64,000 nt of DNA from Methylomonas sp. ZR1 (GTDB lineage: Bacteria; Pseudomonadota; Gammaproteobacteria; Methylococcales; Methylomonadaceae), in the NCBI RefSeq assembly GCF_013141865.1, contig NZ_RCST01000001.1, positions 4,960,001-5,024,000 of the forward strand, given 5' to 3'. Positions within the stretch are counted from its first letter, which is position 1. Each line of letters starts with the position of its first letter. The translations under genes were made by a program, and so were the position numbers. Under the pieces are notes generated by a model, which saw only the letters and a list, made by a program, of their open reading frames with translations, had not been told where the DNA came from and did not search any database. This document shows, piece after piece, positions 8,723 through 18,682 of this stretch.

Positions 8723-10453
8723 ATGGATAACATAAGATTTGTACTGGTCATGGCGATGTTGATGATCTCCTACATGCTGTGGGAATCGTGGCAGATCGAT
8801 TACGGCCCCAAGCCGCAGGCCCTGGTTTCTGATAAACCCGTATTGGCTGGCGATGCAGCAACAGTGTCCCCCGGACAAACGGCGGGAGATGCCCGGGTTG
8901 CTGCGGTGCCGACTGTCGCCCAAGTAGCTGCTGAAAATGTTATCAAAGTCAAAACCGATGTTTTCGAGCTGGAAATTGATCCTCAGGGCGGCACATTACG
9001 CAATCTGGATTTGTTGAAATATCCGCACGAGAAAATCAACACCGTAGTCGACAAAGCTTATGCCCTGATCGGCATGACGCCTCCGGAGAAAAACCTAAAT
9101 CCGATTCGGTTGTTCGACAGCAATCCCGACAGTCTGTACCTTGCCCAAAGCGGCCTGATTGCCAATGCCAATTCCTTGGCTGCTCCCGATCATAAAAGCC
9201 TGTTCACCGCCGAAAAAACCGAATATCAGTTGCTTGACGGTCAGGACGAGCTGAGAATCCCCCTGACCTGGACTAATCCACAGGGATTGACGGTCACCAA
9301 AACATACACCTTCAAACGTGGCAATTATGCCGTTGGTCTGGAGCAAAAGGTCAGCAACCATTCCGCTCAGGACTGGTCAGGCAAGCAGTACAACCAACTG
9401 GTGAGAACCCAGTACAGCGACAAAAGCAACAACAGCTTTATTCGGACATTCTCCGGCGGTGTGGTTTACACCGAAAAAGACAAATTCCAAAAAATCAAAT
9501 TTGAAGATATGGCGGATGACAAGTACGACGTCAAAGCCAAGGAAAATGTGCACAGCAAAGGCGGTTGGAGTGGCATGATCCAACATTATTTTGCCGCGGC
9601 CTGGATTCCTCCCGCCGATCAGGACGCCCAGTTTTACACCAACGATCTGAAGGATGCCCGTTTCCAGGTGGGTTCCTTATCTCCCGATTTGACGGTTCCA
9701 GCCAATGGCGAAGCCGTGTTTAGCAGTCAGTTGTTTGCAGGTCCGAAAATTCAGCCAATCATGGAGGCTTTGGCGCCAGGTCTGGAACTCACCGTCGATT
9801 ACAGCTGGTTGACGCCGATCGCCAAAGGTATTTATTGGCTACTTAACCAAATCTACGGTTATGTCGAAAATTGGGGCGTGGCGATTCTGGGCGTCACCTT
9901 TGTCATCAAGGCCTTGTTCTTTAAACTGTCGAAAGCCAGCTTTCAGTCGATGGCCAAAATGCGCAAGATTCAGCCGCGCCTGAAAGAACTGCAAGAGCGT
10001 TATGGTGAAGACCGCCAGAAATTCAACACCGAAATGATGGCGATGTACAAAAAAGAAAAGGTCAATCCTTTGGGCGGTTGCTTGCCGATTATGGTGCAGA
10101 TTCCGGTATTCATCTCCTTGTATTGGGTATTGATTGAGACCGTCGAAGTGCGTCAGGCCGATTTCGCCCTGTGGATTCAGGATTTGTCGGCGCAAGACCC
10201 GTTCTATCTGCTGCCGATTTTGTACGGCATCACCATGAAGATTCAGCAAAGCTTGAATCCGGCGCCTATCGATCCTCTGCAAGCCCAGGTGATGAAAATG
10301 TTCCCTATCGTGTTCACCGTGTTCTTCCTGTTCTTCCCGTCCGGTTTGGTACTGTACTGGATCTGCAACAACAGCTTGTCGATCATCCAGCAGTGGTATA
10401 TCACTAAACACGTGCTTGAAGAGGATGCGCACAAGCATAGCGTAGTACCTTAA
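8723..10453 (+). CDS. yidC: Membrane protein insertase YidC
   Basis: A 576-residue, full-length gammaproteobacterial YidC/Oxa1 protein. It has an N-terminal membrane anchor ([18 protein letters not shown]), a large periplasmic domain (about residues 60-340) and the five-helix insertase core. The core includes [20 protein letters not shown] and a C-terminal [17 protein letters not shown]. It inserts inner-membrane proteins alone or with SecYEG. Confidence 0.97.
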   Translation: MDNIRFVLVMAMLMISYMLWESWQIDYGPKPQALVSDKPVLAGDAATVSPGQTAGDARVAAVPTVAQVAAENVIKVKTDVFELEIDPQGGTLRNLDLLKYPHEKINTVVDKAYALIGMTPPEKNLNPIRLFDSNPDSLYLAQSGLIANANSLAAPDHKSLFTAEKTEYQLLDGQDELRIPLTWTNPQGLTVTKTYTFKRGNYAVGLEQKVSNHSAQDWSGKQYNQLVRTQYSDKSNNSFIRTFSGGVVYTEKDKFQKIKFEDMADDKYDVKAKENVHSKGGWSGMIQHYFAAAWIPPADQDAQFYTNDLKDARFQVGSLSPDLTVPANGEAVFSSQLFAGPKIQPIMEALAPGLELTVDYSWLTPIAKGIYWLLNQIYGYVENWGVAILGVTFVIKALFFKLSKASFQSMAKMRKIQPRLKELQERYGEDRQKFNTEMMAMYKKEKVNPLGGCLPIMVQIPVFISLYWVLIETVEVRQADFALWIQDLSAQDPFYLLPILYGITMKIQQSLNPAPIDPLQAQVMKMFPIVFTVFFLFFPSGLVLYWICNNSLSIIQQWYITKHVLEEDAHKHSVVP

Positions 10454-11793
10454 TGCTAGGCGGCGACACCATAGCCGCCATTGCCACGCCGCCCGGTAAC
10501 GGCGGCGTCGGCGTCATTCGCATCTCCGGGCCATCCGCGCCCGGCATCGCCCAAAGCCTCACCGGTAAAACCCTACCCAAACCCCGCTACGCCCAATTTG
10601 CTAGCTTCCTTGATGCCGATGGCCGGGTAATCGACAGCGGCTTGCTGCTGTATTTTGCCGCACCGGCTTCATTTACCGGCGAACAGGTTATCGAACTGCA
10701 AGGCCACGGCGGCAGCGTGGTGCTGGATATGCTGTTGCGGCGGGTGCTGGAACTGGGCGCGCGTTTGGCTAACCCCGGCGAATTTAGTCAAAGAGCTTTT
10801 CTAAACAACAAAATTGATCTGGCGCAAGCCGAAGCGATAGCCGACCTGATCAGCAGCGGCACCGAACAAGCCGTGCGCTCTGCGCAACAATCCATGCAGG
10901 GCGTGTTTTCCGAACAGATCAACGAACTGATAGACGAGTTGATCGAGCTGCGGGTGTTTATCGAAGCGGCCATCGATTTTGTCGACGAAGAAATCGACTT
11001 TCTCGGCGACGGTGTGGTGGCGGGGCGCATAGCACGCTTGCAAGTCAAGCTCGCCGACATCGGCAAAACCGCCCAGCAAGGCCGACTGTTACACGACGGC
11101 ATGACCGTGGTATTGGCGGGCAAGCCCAATGCCGGGAAATCCAGTTTGCTAAACGCCTTAGCCGGTCACGACGCAGCGATTGTCACCGACATCGCCGGCA
11201 CCACCCGCGATGTGCTGCGCGAACGCATTCAACTGGATGGCATGCCCTTGCATATCATTGACACTGCCGGCTTGCACGACAGCGATAACCCGGTCGAGCA
11301 GGAAGGTATCCGCCGTGCCCGCCAGGAAATCGCCAAGGCCGACCGGATTTTATTGTTGATAGACAGCACCGACCCGGACAGCGCCAGCTTGGATGCCAGC
11401 CTGCCGGCCAACATTGCGGTCACCAAAGTTTTCAATAAAATCGATCTGATCGGCGGTCAACCCAGGGTCATGGAAACTCAGCAAAGCACCGAAATCCATT
11501 TGTCCATCAAACATAAACTTGGTCTGGATTTACTGCGCCAACACCTGAAACAAAGCATGGGTTTTACGGAAAGTGCGGATAACGTATTTGTCGCCAGAAC
11601 CCGCCACATCCAGGCCTTACAACTTGCCGCGCAAGCCTTGGACCGCGCCGCCGAGCAATTGCTGCATCAAGCCCACGAACTGGTCGCGGAAGAATTGCGC
11701 CAGGCGCAAACCAGCTTATCCGCCATCACCGGCGAATTTACCTCCGACGACCTATTGGGGGAGATTTTTTCCAGCTTTTGCATTGGTAAGTAA
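10453..11793 (+). CDS. mnmE: tRNA uridine-5-carboxymethylaminomethyl modification GTPase MnmE
   Basis: A 446-residue MnmE. The N-terminal tetrahydrofolate-binding domain begins [20 protein letters not shown]. The inserted G domain has GKPNAGKSS (P-loop), AGTTRD, DTAGLHD and NKID motifs, and the C-terminal FCIGK supplies the catalytic Cys motif. With MnmG it modifies U34 of several tRNAs. Its ATG overlaps the yidC stop by one base (TAATG). Confidence 0.97.
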   Translation: MLGGDTIAAIATPPGNGGVGVIRISGPSAPGIAQSLTGKTLPKPRYAQFASFLDADGRVIDSGLLLYFAAPASFTGEQVIELQGHGGSVVLDMLLRRVLELGARLANPGEFSQRAFLNNKIDLAQAEAIADLISSGTEQAVRSAQQSMQGVFSEQINELIDELIELRVFIEAAIDFVDEEIDFLGDGVVAGRIARLQVKLADIGKTAQQGRLLHDGMTVVLAGKPNAGKSSLLNALAGHDAAIVTDIAGTTRDVLRERIQLDGMPLHIIDTAGLHDSDNPVEQEGIRRARQEIAKADRILLLIDSTDPDSASLDASLPANIAVTKVFNKIDLIGGQPRVMETQQSTEIHLSIKHKLGLDLLRQHLKQSMGFTESADNVFVARTRHIQALQLAAQALDRAAEQLLHQAHELVAEELRQAQTSLSAITGEFTSDDLLGEIFSSFCIGK

Positions 11794-11811
11794 GCGACTG
11801 ACGCGGACTTA

Positions 11812-12207
11812 TCAATCGATTTGCTCCAATACCACCGGCTTGGCGCTAAAGACTTCGGCAACCAATTCCAATTGCGCGGCAAACAGCGGCAGGGTCGGAA
11901 TTTTCCAGGCTTTGCCGGTGAATTTGGTCAGGATGTTGTTCAGCCAAGGCCGGTCGGAGCTGGCGTGGTGAATGATGAAACGGTAGGACTCGCCGTCGTT
12001 GAATACCGCAAAATCTTCCAGGGTCACTTCTATGGTGTGTTCCTCGCCGTATAGCCGGGTTTGCACATACACTTTGCGGGCATCGAGATCGAAGTTGAAC
12101 TGCGTCAACTCGGCGATGCCTTTCATGATGATGTTCGCCCCCCAAATGATCAGCGCGTTGGGGGTTAATTTGATGACGAAACGGATCAAGCTGGATTTAA
12201 AACTCAT
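11812..12207 (-). CDS. Conserved hypothetical protein
   Basis: A 131-residue protein I do not recognise. It has a short hydrophobic N-terminal stretch (LTPNALIIWGANIIMKG) and an otherwise alpha/beta-like sequence. There is no signal peptide and no recognisable catalytic motif. An AAAGG site precedes the ATG. It converges on mnmE with an 18-bp gap. Confidence 0.55.
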   Translation of the reverse strand: MSFKSSLIRFVIKLTPNALIIWGANIIMKGIAELTQFNFDLDARKVYVQTRLYGEEHTIEVTLEDFAVFNDGESYRFIIHHASSDRPWLNNILTKFTGKAWKIPTLPLFAAQLELVAEVFSAKPVVLEQID

Positions 12208-12317
12208 GGCGGGCCTTTAGTGGTTGGCTGGGTAAAACCATGATTCTAAACATTGTCGGCGGGATTGTTGCGTAAATATTTCAACGATTGTCGCACGGCT
12301 GCCAAACCTCAAGCGAA

Positions 12318-13925
12318 TCAGGCGCTGGCGGCCGACTCGCTCAAATGCGCGTACGCCGGAAAGGTTTGCAGCCGGCTGTCGTCCAGCGGTTCGCCGATGG
12401 TAAAGTGATACAGGCTTTGCCAGTCGTTATCTTTTAAACCCAACACACCGTGTACCGCATCGTCAAAAAAACAGCCGATGCCGGTGCCGCGCACGCCAGC
12501 GGCTTCCGCTTCCAGGTATAAAATCTGCCCCAGTAGGCCGCTTTCCCAGAACAGCCGCCGATAGCGCCAAGCTTCGGTGTCCACATTGTCGGCAAAGCGC
12601 GCCAACATCCCTAAGCTGAACGCGCTGTCGCTGGCGATGGGTTGGTGGCAGGACAGGGTTTTTGCGGCTTGCCTGACGCTGCCGGCCGTCAGCCGATAAA
12701 ATTCGAACGGTGCCTCGACGGTCTGCCATTCGTAATCGGCGGAACAAAGTGGTTTTAATTCCGCCGCCGCATCCGCCGTGCGCGGCAGCACGTATAAGCC
12801 CGGTTCCAGGCCGGCTACCCGATGCACGAATAGCACGATATTGACTTGCGCCGGCCAATTCCAGGCAGTAAACGGCGGTTTGGCGTTGGGCAGCAGCGCG
12901 GCCAGTATTCTGTGAAAATCGGCCAAGGGCAGCTCCGGGGATTTGCCGTTAAAGTGCTGCGCGCTGCGGCGTTGGCGAATCAACGCGCTGGCAGTTAGAT
13001 TGTGGCTGGGTGCCGGTAAATCCAGGTTCGGCAGGGTTAAGCGTTCGGCAACTGTCGTCGGCTTGACGGCTTGGGCGGAGACTTCATCTATGATTGGCCA
13101 ACGGTAAAAATGCCTGCCGCTCAAGCGCTCGGCCTTCCCGAACCATTCGGCGCTTTGGCTAAGTGTTGCTAAATGTGCGGTGGAAAACTTGCCGCCCGCC
13201 GTTTGGCTGGCATGCAGCCGGCAGAATAAATCCGGCGTTTCGTGTTCGGTCGCGACAAAATCCTCGCTGCGATCCAGCCCCAGCCAGGCGGCGATGTCGG
13301 CATCGGCAGTCTCGCTCAGCAATTCTATCGACCAACCCAAGCAGGCAGCGGCATAACTCAGCGCGGCCAGTGCATGACCGATGTCGTGTTGGCAGTAGCG
13401 AAAGGCCCGTTCGCCGTATTTCCAGGCTTCCCGCCAATGAATTGAGGAAAGGCCAATATAGACTTCTTTACCCGCCGTTTCCGCAGTAAACCGGCTGCGC
13501 CGCTCCAGATGATGATCGTGACTGACGTAGTGATAGACGCCAGCTTGTAATAACTCCTCATCGGTACAAAGCACATAAGCTTCGGTGGGATGCAAATTGC
13601 CGCTGGACGGATTGCAGCGCAAAGCCCAGCGGTCCGGACCAAACTGCTTCCAGGCCGACAAGCCGAACGATAATTCCAATAACAGGCCCAGATTGGTCCG
13701 GTTTAACGGCTGCGGCGCTATCCGGTCCGGTTTATCCAAGTCCGCGAACAAACAACTTAGTTCGGCACCAGGTGGCGGCAGTTTTACCGCTTCACAACCG
13801 CTAAAACGCCGAAACGGATTGGGCTGATCGTCCCAATCCAAAGACTCCGGGCCTTTGGCGTAGGCATTCAATTGGTGTTTGGTTCGGTTGTGGTAGCTAA
13901 TGACAGCGTCTGCAAGGTTGTTCAT
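12318..13925 (-). CDS. SagB/ThcOx-type nitroreductase-family dehydrogenase
   Basis: About 535 residues with two tandem nitroreductase-like halves. The first includes ALRCNPSSGNLHPTEAYVL; the second has RQRRSAQHFNGKS and GVRGTGIGCFFDDAVHGVLG. This layout fits the SagB/ThcOx family of FMN-dependent dehydrogenases. Some members oxidise azolines in peptide natural products, but many stand-alone ones have no known substrate. No cyclodehydratase or precursor peptide is nearby, so a RiPP role is not supported. The start is placed at MNNLADAVISYHNRTKHQL rather than an ATG six codons upstream. Confidence 0.8.
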   Translation of the reverse strand: MNNLADAVISYHNRTKHQLNAYAKGPESLDWDDQPNPFRRFSGCEAVKLPPPGAELSCLFADLDKPDRIAPQPLNRTNLGLLLELSFGLSAWKQFGPDRWALRCNPSSGNLHPTEAYVLCTDEELLQAGVYHYVSHDHHLERRSRFTAETAGKEVYIGLSSIHWREAWKYGERAFRYCQHDIGHALAALSYAAACLGWSIELLSETADADIAAWLGLDRSEDFVATEHETPDLFCRLHASQTAGGKFSTAHLATLSQSAEWFGKAERLSGRHFYRWPIIDEVSAQAVKPTTVAERLTLPNLDLPAPSHNLTASALIRQRRSAQHFNGKSPELPLADFHRILAALLPNAKPPFTAWNWPAQVNIVLFVHRVAGLEPGLYVLPRTADAAAELKPLCSADYEWQTVEAPFEFYRLTAGSVRQAAKTLSCHQPIASDSAFSLGMLARFADNVDTEAWRYRRLFWESGLLGQILYLEAEAAGVRGTGIGCFFDDAVHGVLGLKDNDWQSLYHFTIGEPLDDSRLQTFPAYAHLSESAASA

Positions 13926-14351
13926 TGGGTTCTCTCTATACATTCAATGCTGTGTGGATGGAGCGGAGTATTTTCTGAAAATTAGCAATGTTCAGCATGT
14001 TTCGTGCCTGATCTCCCGCGATTAAATAGGCTGCCTTCCGGTGGTTTAAAGTCTCAGGCTCGCAACAGAAATATTCGCGTTCTTCAAGGTAAGCAAGTGT
14101 TGGTGGATTTCCACTATATACCCGTCTGACGCTCGGCTAATTAACATAGTTTCGATAGTAAGGGGTGGCTGTTGTTGCTGAAAAATTTTATAAAGCACTG
14201 TTTTTTATAGGTATTTTTTTGGTGGTCTTGTTTTTGCTTTCGTTGGGTTCGATAGTTTTGCAAGCATCCAGCTTGCGCTTTGGTCCGAATGGGGTGCTGG
14301 GTAGACAGCACTAATTTATTCAGCGTAGTTAAAAGGTTCGGGAGCGTCGCA
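13926..14351. other. Intergenic region between SagB-like gene and PepSY gene
   Basis: About 425 bases separate two divergently oriented genes. I see no convincing ORF, RNA gene or long repeat. The second half is AT-richer than its surroundings and probably holds the promoter of the PepSY-TonB receptor pair. No clear Fur box was found by eye. Confidence 0.5.
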
Positions 14352-15590
14352 ATGTCCACAAGTTATCCTTTTGTGTCGGAACAAAAATTGTCCGACAAAT
14401 TAGTTTCGGGGTCCTTTTTAGGCAATTTCAAAACCGCTTTCAAGAAAATCACTCTGCGCAAGTGTCTGTTGAAATTGCATCTGTATATTTCCTTGTGGTT
14501 GGGTACGCTATTGGTGATTGCCGGGGTTACCGGCAGCCTCTTGGTTTACGAGCATACTCTGGATAAGTGGCTGAATCCGGAGATGATGAGAGTAGCAGTT
14601 GGCGAACGCTGGTTACCCATTGCGGATTTAGTGGCAATCGCGAACCGCGTCTCGCCCATTCCAGAGCCACCCTCCCATCTACAGATGCCGGAGGACCCGA
14701 GCGAAGCGCTCATCGTGCGTTATCAAGCGGCGGCGATGCCGGGCCACAAGGGCCACAATCATCACTTTCACGAAGTTATGGTGAATCAGTACACCGGTCA
14801 GGTGCTTGGCGACCGGGATAGAAACGACGCCTTGATGACATTTATTTTGCGCCTGCATTTCAGCCTTTTGGCGGGTGATTTCGGTAAGCTGGTCATGGGA
14901 ATTACCTCCTTGTTGACCTTGGTATTGACGGTTACCGGCATTTATTTGTGGTGGCCGAAACTCGGCAAAATCAAGCAGGCTTTTCTGATTAAACGTAACG
15001 CCAGCGCCACGCGCTTTAATTTCGATCTACATAAAACCACCGGCATCTATACGGCTATCGTTATGTTGGCAGTGGCCTTCTCCGGGGTATATTTCAATCT
15101 TCCCCAGTTCTTTAAACCGGCGGTTAACTTTTTCTCACCTCTCGAAGACATGCCGCGCGGCATCAAATCAACAGCAAATGGCGGCACGGTAATTCAACCG
15201 GAGATAGTCAAGGCTAATATTCAAGCTGCTTATCCAGGGATTCAGATTCAACGGATTTTCCTGCCGGTCGGTGAGAACGGCAGCTACATGGTCTCTGCTC
15301 GCCAGTCCGACGAACTGCGCAGCAAAGGCTCTACCAGCTTTTGGGTCGATCAATACGACGGCGCGATTTTGGCGGTGCGTGACCCGAAAAAATTCAACGC
15401 CGGTAACGCTTTTATCAATTTGCAACTGCCTTTGCATAACGGCGAGATTCTCGGTACTCCAGGGCGCATCGCGGTACTAGTGGCGGGGTTTGCGCCGTTA
15501 GTGATGATGGTCACCGGCCTGATCCATTGGTTGAAAAAGCGTAAAGCTAATCGTGCGCGTCGAGCCGGTTTGAAAGCCGCCGCTATCTAG
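14352..15590 (+). CDS. PepSY-associated transmembrane protein (iron/siderophore-linked reductase-like)
   Basis: A 412-residue inner-membrane protein of the PepSY_TM (PiuB-like) family. It has a first transmembrane helix (LHLYISLWLGTLLVIAGVTG), a His-rich segment (HKGHNHHFHEV), middle helices with the HLHFSLL and LTVTGIYLWWPK patterns, and a C-terminal helix ending in basic residues. Members often sit next to TonB receptors and are thought to reduce or release siderophore-bound metal. I chose the ATG at 14352 because GGGAG lies just upstream. The TonB receptor follows on the same strand. Confidence 0.85.
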   Translation: MSTSYPFVSEQKLSDKLVSGSFLGNFKTAFKKITLRKCLLKLHLYISLWLGTLLVIAGVTGSLLVYEHTLDKWLNPEMMRVAVGERWLPIADLVAIANRVSPIPEPPSHLQMPEDPSEALIVRYQAAAMPGHKGHNHHFHEVMVNQYTGQVLGDRDRNDALMTFILRLHFSLLAGDFGKLVMGITSLLTLVLTVTGIYLWWPKLGKIKQAFLIKRNASATRFNFDLHKTTGIYTAIVMLAVAFSGVYFNLPQFFKPAVNFFSPLEDMPRGIKSTANGGTVIQPEIVKANIQAAYPGIQIQRIFLPVGENGSYMVSARQSDELRSKGSTSFWVDQYDGAILAVRDPKKFNAGNAFINLQLPLHNGEILGTPGRIAVLVAGFAPLVMMVTGLIHWLKKRKANRARRAGLKAAAI

Positions 15591-15624
15591 CGTTTCCCCA
15601 TCAAGATGACGAACTAACAAACTC

Positions 15625-15644
15625 CGGCGCGTGCCTGCGCGCCG
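15625..15644. other. GC-rich hairpin between PepSY and TonB receptor genes
   Basis: A perfect 7-bp inverted repeat (CGGCGCG / CGCGCCG) with a 6-nt loop lies in the 117-bp gap. No T-run follows immediately, so it is more likely an attenuating or stabilising structure than a full terminator. Confidence 0.4.
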
Positions 15645-15707
15645 TTGAGGAGCTTTTGTGCTCAATCCCGACCCTTCCGTAAACTTTAAAGGACTTTGAG
15701 GCTATCA

Positions 15708-17789
15708 ATGTTACCTATTCGTGCCACCACCAAAAACATTGCTGTGGTATTACCTTTGATCATGCCGTTGAATTTGGCCGCTGTGGAAAAAGCGCCTGAT
15801 GAGCTGGATGAAATGGTGATTACCGCAACCAAAACCGAACGCAGTATTCGCGATGTATCGGCTACGGTGACAGTGATCGATAGGGAGCGTATCGAAAAAT
15901 CCAACGCGACAACCGTCGATCAACTACTCAAGGGCGTGCCGGGTGTGTATGCCAGCCGCATGGATGCCTCGTCTCCCAATCGGATTGCCCAGACCTATAC
16001 CCGAGGCCTGCCGGGCAATGGCCGCACCTTGGTATTGATCGACGATGTGCCTATGAATGTGTCCTACGACAGTCAGGTGGATTGGTCGCAACTGGGCACT
16101 ATTGACGTGGATCGAGTGGAAATTGTCAGAGGCGCCGGTTCGGCCCTTTACGGCAACCATGCGATGGGCGGTGTAATAAACGTTATTTCTAAAGCGATTA
16201 CGCCCGGCGTGAAAGGCAAAGTGGATAGCGAATACGGCAGCATGGAAACGATCCGTGAAGCAGGTATCGTCTCTTACGGCGGCGAGCACAGCGGCGGTTC
16301 GGTATCAACCAGTTATTTGGAAAGCGACGGCTATAACATGTGGCGTCCGGATACGAGTGTGGCTGCCATTCCCTTATCGCAACGCGATAAAACCGGCACA
16401 CGTAAGACCAATGTAGGCGCCAAATTTACGCACGAATTTGATGCCTCTAATCTGCTGGATCTGAGTTTTTCCTATTTGAGCGACGTTGCAACAGGCTTAT
16501 ATCGAATTCCTGATTATATAGCCCAAGATAGAGAGCAATATCTGGGTTCGGCACGTTATCGCTATTTGGGGGAGCGTTCTGAAGCCACGTTAGTCTTATA
16601 CAGCCGTATTGGCCGAATGGATACCGATAGTGCAAACGCTGCCAATGCAACCAGTCCGGATGTGGCCCGCCCCGGCACGATGGCCGCCAGTCTGATTTCC
16701 TATCGCGGCGATTTTGACGATATGGAAGCAGGTATTCGCGCGCAATATAGCCATTACATAGGCAGCCATCACAAATTGACGGTGGGCGGACAACATGCAG
16801 ACAGTCAAATGACCATGATTAACCAGTTTCCTGCGGAACGTGGCAGAGAACAGCTTGTTGAGGGCGGTATTCAACTGAGCGGCATATTTTTGCAAGACGA
16901 AATCAATTATGGACCGTTGAACGTAAGCTTGGCCGGGCGTTGGGATCTGTGGCAGACAGACGGCCAATTCAGAGATACCAAAACCAGTTTCCCTGGGCAA
17001 GGCCAATGGGGTAATCATGCGGAGGACTCGTTCTCGCCTAAGGGTGGGTTTTCGTACAAGCTCACCGATGATTTAGTGCTGCGCGGCTCGATAGGTCAGT
17101 CGTTTAACACCCCGGATGTTTCTCAGCTCTACGGCAATAGCAGGCGGGGTGGGACGACCGTGGCTTACGGTAACCCGTATTTGACTCCCGAAAAAGCCGT
17201 TTCCGGCGATATTGGCTTGGATTACTACTTTGGCCGGCAGGGATATATCAAAACCACGATCTATAATACGACTGCGGAGGATTTTATCGCCACAGTGCAA
17301 CGAAGCGGCGCGACGGTCGGCACCACCGACAAAATTAATATCGGCGCCATTCGGGCCGAGGGTGTTGAGGTCGAAGGGATGTGGAAGCTAGGCGATTTCC
17401 TGACTTTGTACGCGAGTTATACCAAGAACGATTCGATTGTCACCAAGCACGATAGGAATCCTAATTTGATCGGCAAGCAACTTACCAATGTGCCGCAAGA
17501 TCAAGGTAGTTTGCGGGCTGATGTTAGCCTGCCTTACGGCTTTTCGGTTTTCGGTGCTTTTAATTACGTTGGCGACCGATACTTTACCGAGACCAATTTA
17601 CCTACCGCACCGGGCGGCTCTGCCGTGTATAAAAGCTATGCAACCTACGATTTAGGGGTGGCCAAGACCTTAGTCAAGGATGTTATCGCCCGGATGACCT
17701 TCATGAATATCGGTAACGATAAGTATGAAGGTATCGGGTATATCGCGCCGGGCGCCACCATTACCGGCGGTATCAGCGCCAAGTTTTAA
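15708..17789 (+). CDS. TonB-dependent outer-membrane receptor
   Basis: A 693-residue receptor. A signal sequence is followed by a TonB-box-like DEMVITATKT, then the plug domain (SATVTVIDRERIEKSNATTVDQLL through VEIVRGAGSALYGNHAMGGVINVIS) and a beta-barrel ending in a C-terminal Phe (GGISAKF). It imports a chelated metal or other ligand; the ligand cannot be read from sequence. I chose the ATG at 15708 over the TTG at 15696 because an AGG site lies 7 nt upstream. Pairing with the PepSY protein suggests siderophore iron. Confidence 0.92.
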   Translation: MLPIRATTKNIAVVLPLIMPLNLAAVEKAPDELDEMVITATKTERSIRDVSATVTVIDRERIEKSNATTVDQLLKGVPGVYASRMDASSPNRIAQTYTRGLPGNGRTLVLIDDVPMNVSYDSQVDWSQLGTIDVDRVEIVRGAGSALYGNHAMGGVINVISKAITPGVKGKVDSEYGSMETIREAGIVSYGGEHSGGSVSTSYLESDGYNMWRPDTSVAAIPLSQRDKTGTRKTNVGAKFTHEFDASNLLDLSFSYLSDVATGLYRIPDYIAQDREQYLGSARYRYLGERSEATLVLYSRIGRMDTDSANAANATSPDVARPGTMAASLISYRGDFDDMEAGIRAQYSHYIGSHHKLTVGGQHADSQMTMINQFPAERGREQLVEGGIQLSGIFLQDEINYGPLNVSLAGRWDLWQTDGQFRDTKTSFPGQGQWGNHAEDSFSPKGGFSYKLTDDLVLRGSIGQSFNTPDVSQLYGNSRRGGTTVAYGNPYLTPEKAVSGDIGLDYYFGRQGYIKTTIYNTTAEDFIATVQRSGATVGTTDKINIGAIRAEGVEVEGMWKLGDFLTLYASYTKNDSIVTKHDRNPNLIGKQLTNVPQDQGSLRADVSLPYGFSVFGAFNYVGDRYFTETNLPTAPGGSAVYKSYATYDLGVAKTLVKDVIARMTFMNIGNDKYEGIGYIAPGATITGGISAKF

Positions 17790-17842
17790 AATTGAACCGG
17801 CGCGAATAGGTTGTCGGGCGATTTTATAAGGGCGAAATGCGG

Positions 17843-18112
17843 TTAATGGGTAAGCAACTCTTTTTCCGGAACAACCAAGTCCTCGGTCCAGCACCCAATC
17901 GGCCGGCCCAGATTTAGATCCTGGTCTTCGAAGCGGACTAAAAACACGGTGAGTCCAGGATCTTCTTCAACATGTCCTTTCATCACGATCACGCCGCGGG
18001 CGCCTGCTTGCGCCAGCACTTCGCCTTCCTCGCTGTCCGGCATACTGCCATCGTCAATAATCGTATGCGCGGCATATACCACGTCGCCCAAATCCAAATC
18101 TTCTACGTTCAT
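17843..18112 (-). CDS. Small NifZ-domain-like nitrogen fixation protein
   Basis: An 89-residue protein with a compact SH3-like pattern (DLGDVVYAAHTIIDDGSMPD, AGARGVIVMKGHVEE, VFLVRFE, IGCWTEDL). It resembles the single-repeat proteins grouped with NifZ. Its true function is unknown. It is divergent from iscA-nifUS and shares the 195-bp control region containing a NifA site. The distinct two-repeat NifZ is encoded at 26553, so this is an additional member. Confidence 0.65.
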   Translation of the reverse strand: MNVEDLDLGDVVYAAHTIIDDGSMPDSEEGEVLAQAGARGVIVMKGHVEEDPGLTVFLVRFEDQDLNLGRPIGCWTEDLVVPEKELLTH

Positions 18113-18133
18113 GCTGTGCTCCTGTGAGAGTTT

Positions 18134-18149
18134 TGTAGTAAAGCCGACA
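18134..18149. promoter_or_regulatory. NifA upstream activator site (TGT-N10-ACA)
   Basis: TGT, ten bases, ACA: the exact NifA-binding consensus. It lies about 97 bp upstream of the sigma-54 promoter of iscA-nifUS, a typical enhancer distance. It may also serve the divergent NifZ-like gene. Confidence 0.8.
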
Positions 18150-18213
18150 AAAACCTCGGGTTTGTTGTGAAACGGCGTGCCGATTAAGGTTGGCCTGCTG
18201 CTTTTGGTTGAGT

Positions 18214-18237
18214 AATTTCAGCGTCTTAGCTGAAATT
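18214..18237. other. Hairpin between NifA site and sigma-54 promoter
   Basis: A perfect 9-bp inverted repeat (AATTTCAGC / GCTGAAATT) with a 6-nt loop, followed by TTTTC on the plus strand, lies within the DNA that must loop for NifA activation. It could be a binding site for a dimeric protein or an insulator terminator. Confidence 0.45.
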
Positions 18238-18245
18238 TTCGCGTA

Positions 18246-18261
18246 TGGCATGCAGGTTGCT
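18246..18261 (+). promoter_or_regulatory. Sigma-54 promoter of iscA-nifU-nifS
   Basis: TGGCATGCAGGTTGCT matches the -24/-12 consensus with the invariant GG and GC ten bases apart. It lies 46 nt before the iscA start and downstream of a NifA site. Confidence 0.9.
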
Positions 18262-18307
18262 TTAACTGTTTACAAGATCAATGCCAAACCGTTCAGGAGA
18301 CTTAAAG

Positions 18308-18664
18308 ATGATTACATTAACCGAAAGCGCCATCCAAGCCGTGGGTCGTTTTATCAGCAGTTCCGACAAGCCGACCGGTGGGCTGCGCATCGAAGTGACC
18401 GATGGCGGTTGTTCCGGTTTGTCTTATGGCATGAAACTGGAAGCAAAAGAAAATGCGGACGATACCGTCATCGACTGCGGCGCAGTCAAAGTATTTGTGG
18501 ACCCGCTAAGCTTGCCCAGCCTGAATGGCATGTCCATCGATTTCGTCGACAGCCTGGAAGGTTCCGGCTTCAAATTTACCAATCCCAACGCGGTGAAAAG
18601 CTGTGCCTGCGGATCATCATTTACCACCGGCGAAAGCGGCGGCACACCAAAAACCTGTTCTTAA
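18308..18664 (+). CDS. Nif-specific A-type Fe-S carrier (HesB/IscA)
   Basis: A 118-residue A-type scaffold. It has the conserved GGCSGLSYGMKL segment and the C-terminal CxC (KSCACGSSF), giving the three cysteines that bind Fe-S. It acts as carrier for nitrogenase Fe-S clusters alongside NifU and NifS. I chose the ATG at 18308 because AGGAGA lies 7 nt upstream. It is the first gene after the sigma-54 promoter and precedes nifU by 18 bp. Confidence 0.93.
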   Translation: MITLTESAIQAVGRFISSSDKPTGGLRIEVTDGGCSGLSYGMKLEAKENADDTVIDCGAVKVFVDPLSLPSLNGMSIDFVDSLEGSGFKFTNPNAVKSCACGSSFTTGESGGTPKTCS

Positions 18665-18682
18665 GCATTCGAGGAAATAGCT

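Noticed and set aside
9839..10438. 199-codon open frame antisense to yidC
   Set aside because: It covers the conserved YidC core in antisense and has no independent support.
12318..13925. RiPP azoline biosynthesis locus
   Set aside because: A SagB-like enzyme is present, but no cyclodehydratase, precursor peptide or transporter lies nearby.
13926..14351. Fur box or riboswitch before the PepSY/TonB receptor genes
   Set aside because: No convincing Fur palindrome or cobalamin-type conserved boxes could be found by eye.
18160..18205. Sigma-54 promoter for the divergent NifZ-like gene
   Set aside because: CGGCACGCCGTTTCAC on the minus strand keeps the -24 GG but has CA instead of the invariant -12 GC, so I do not call it.
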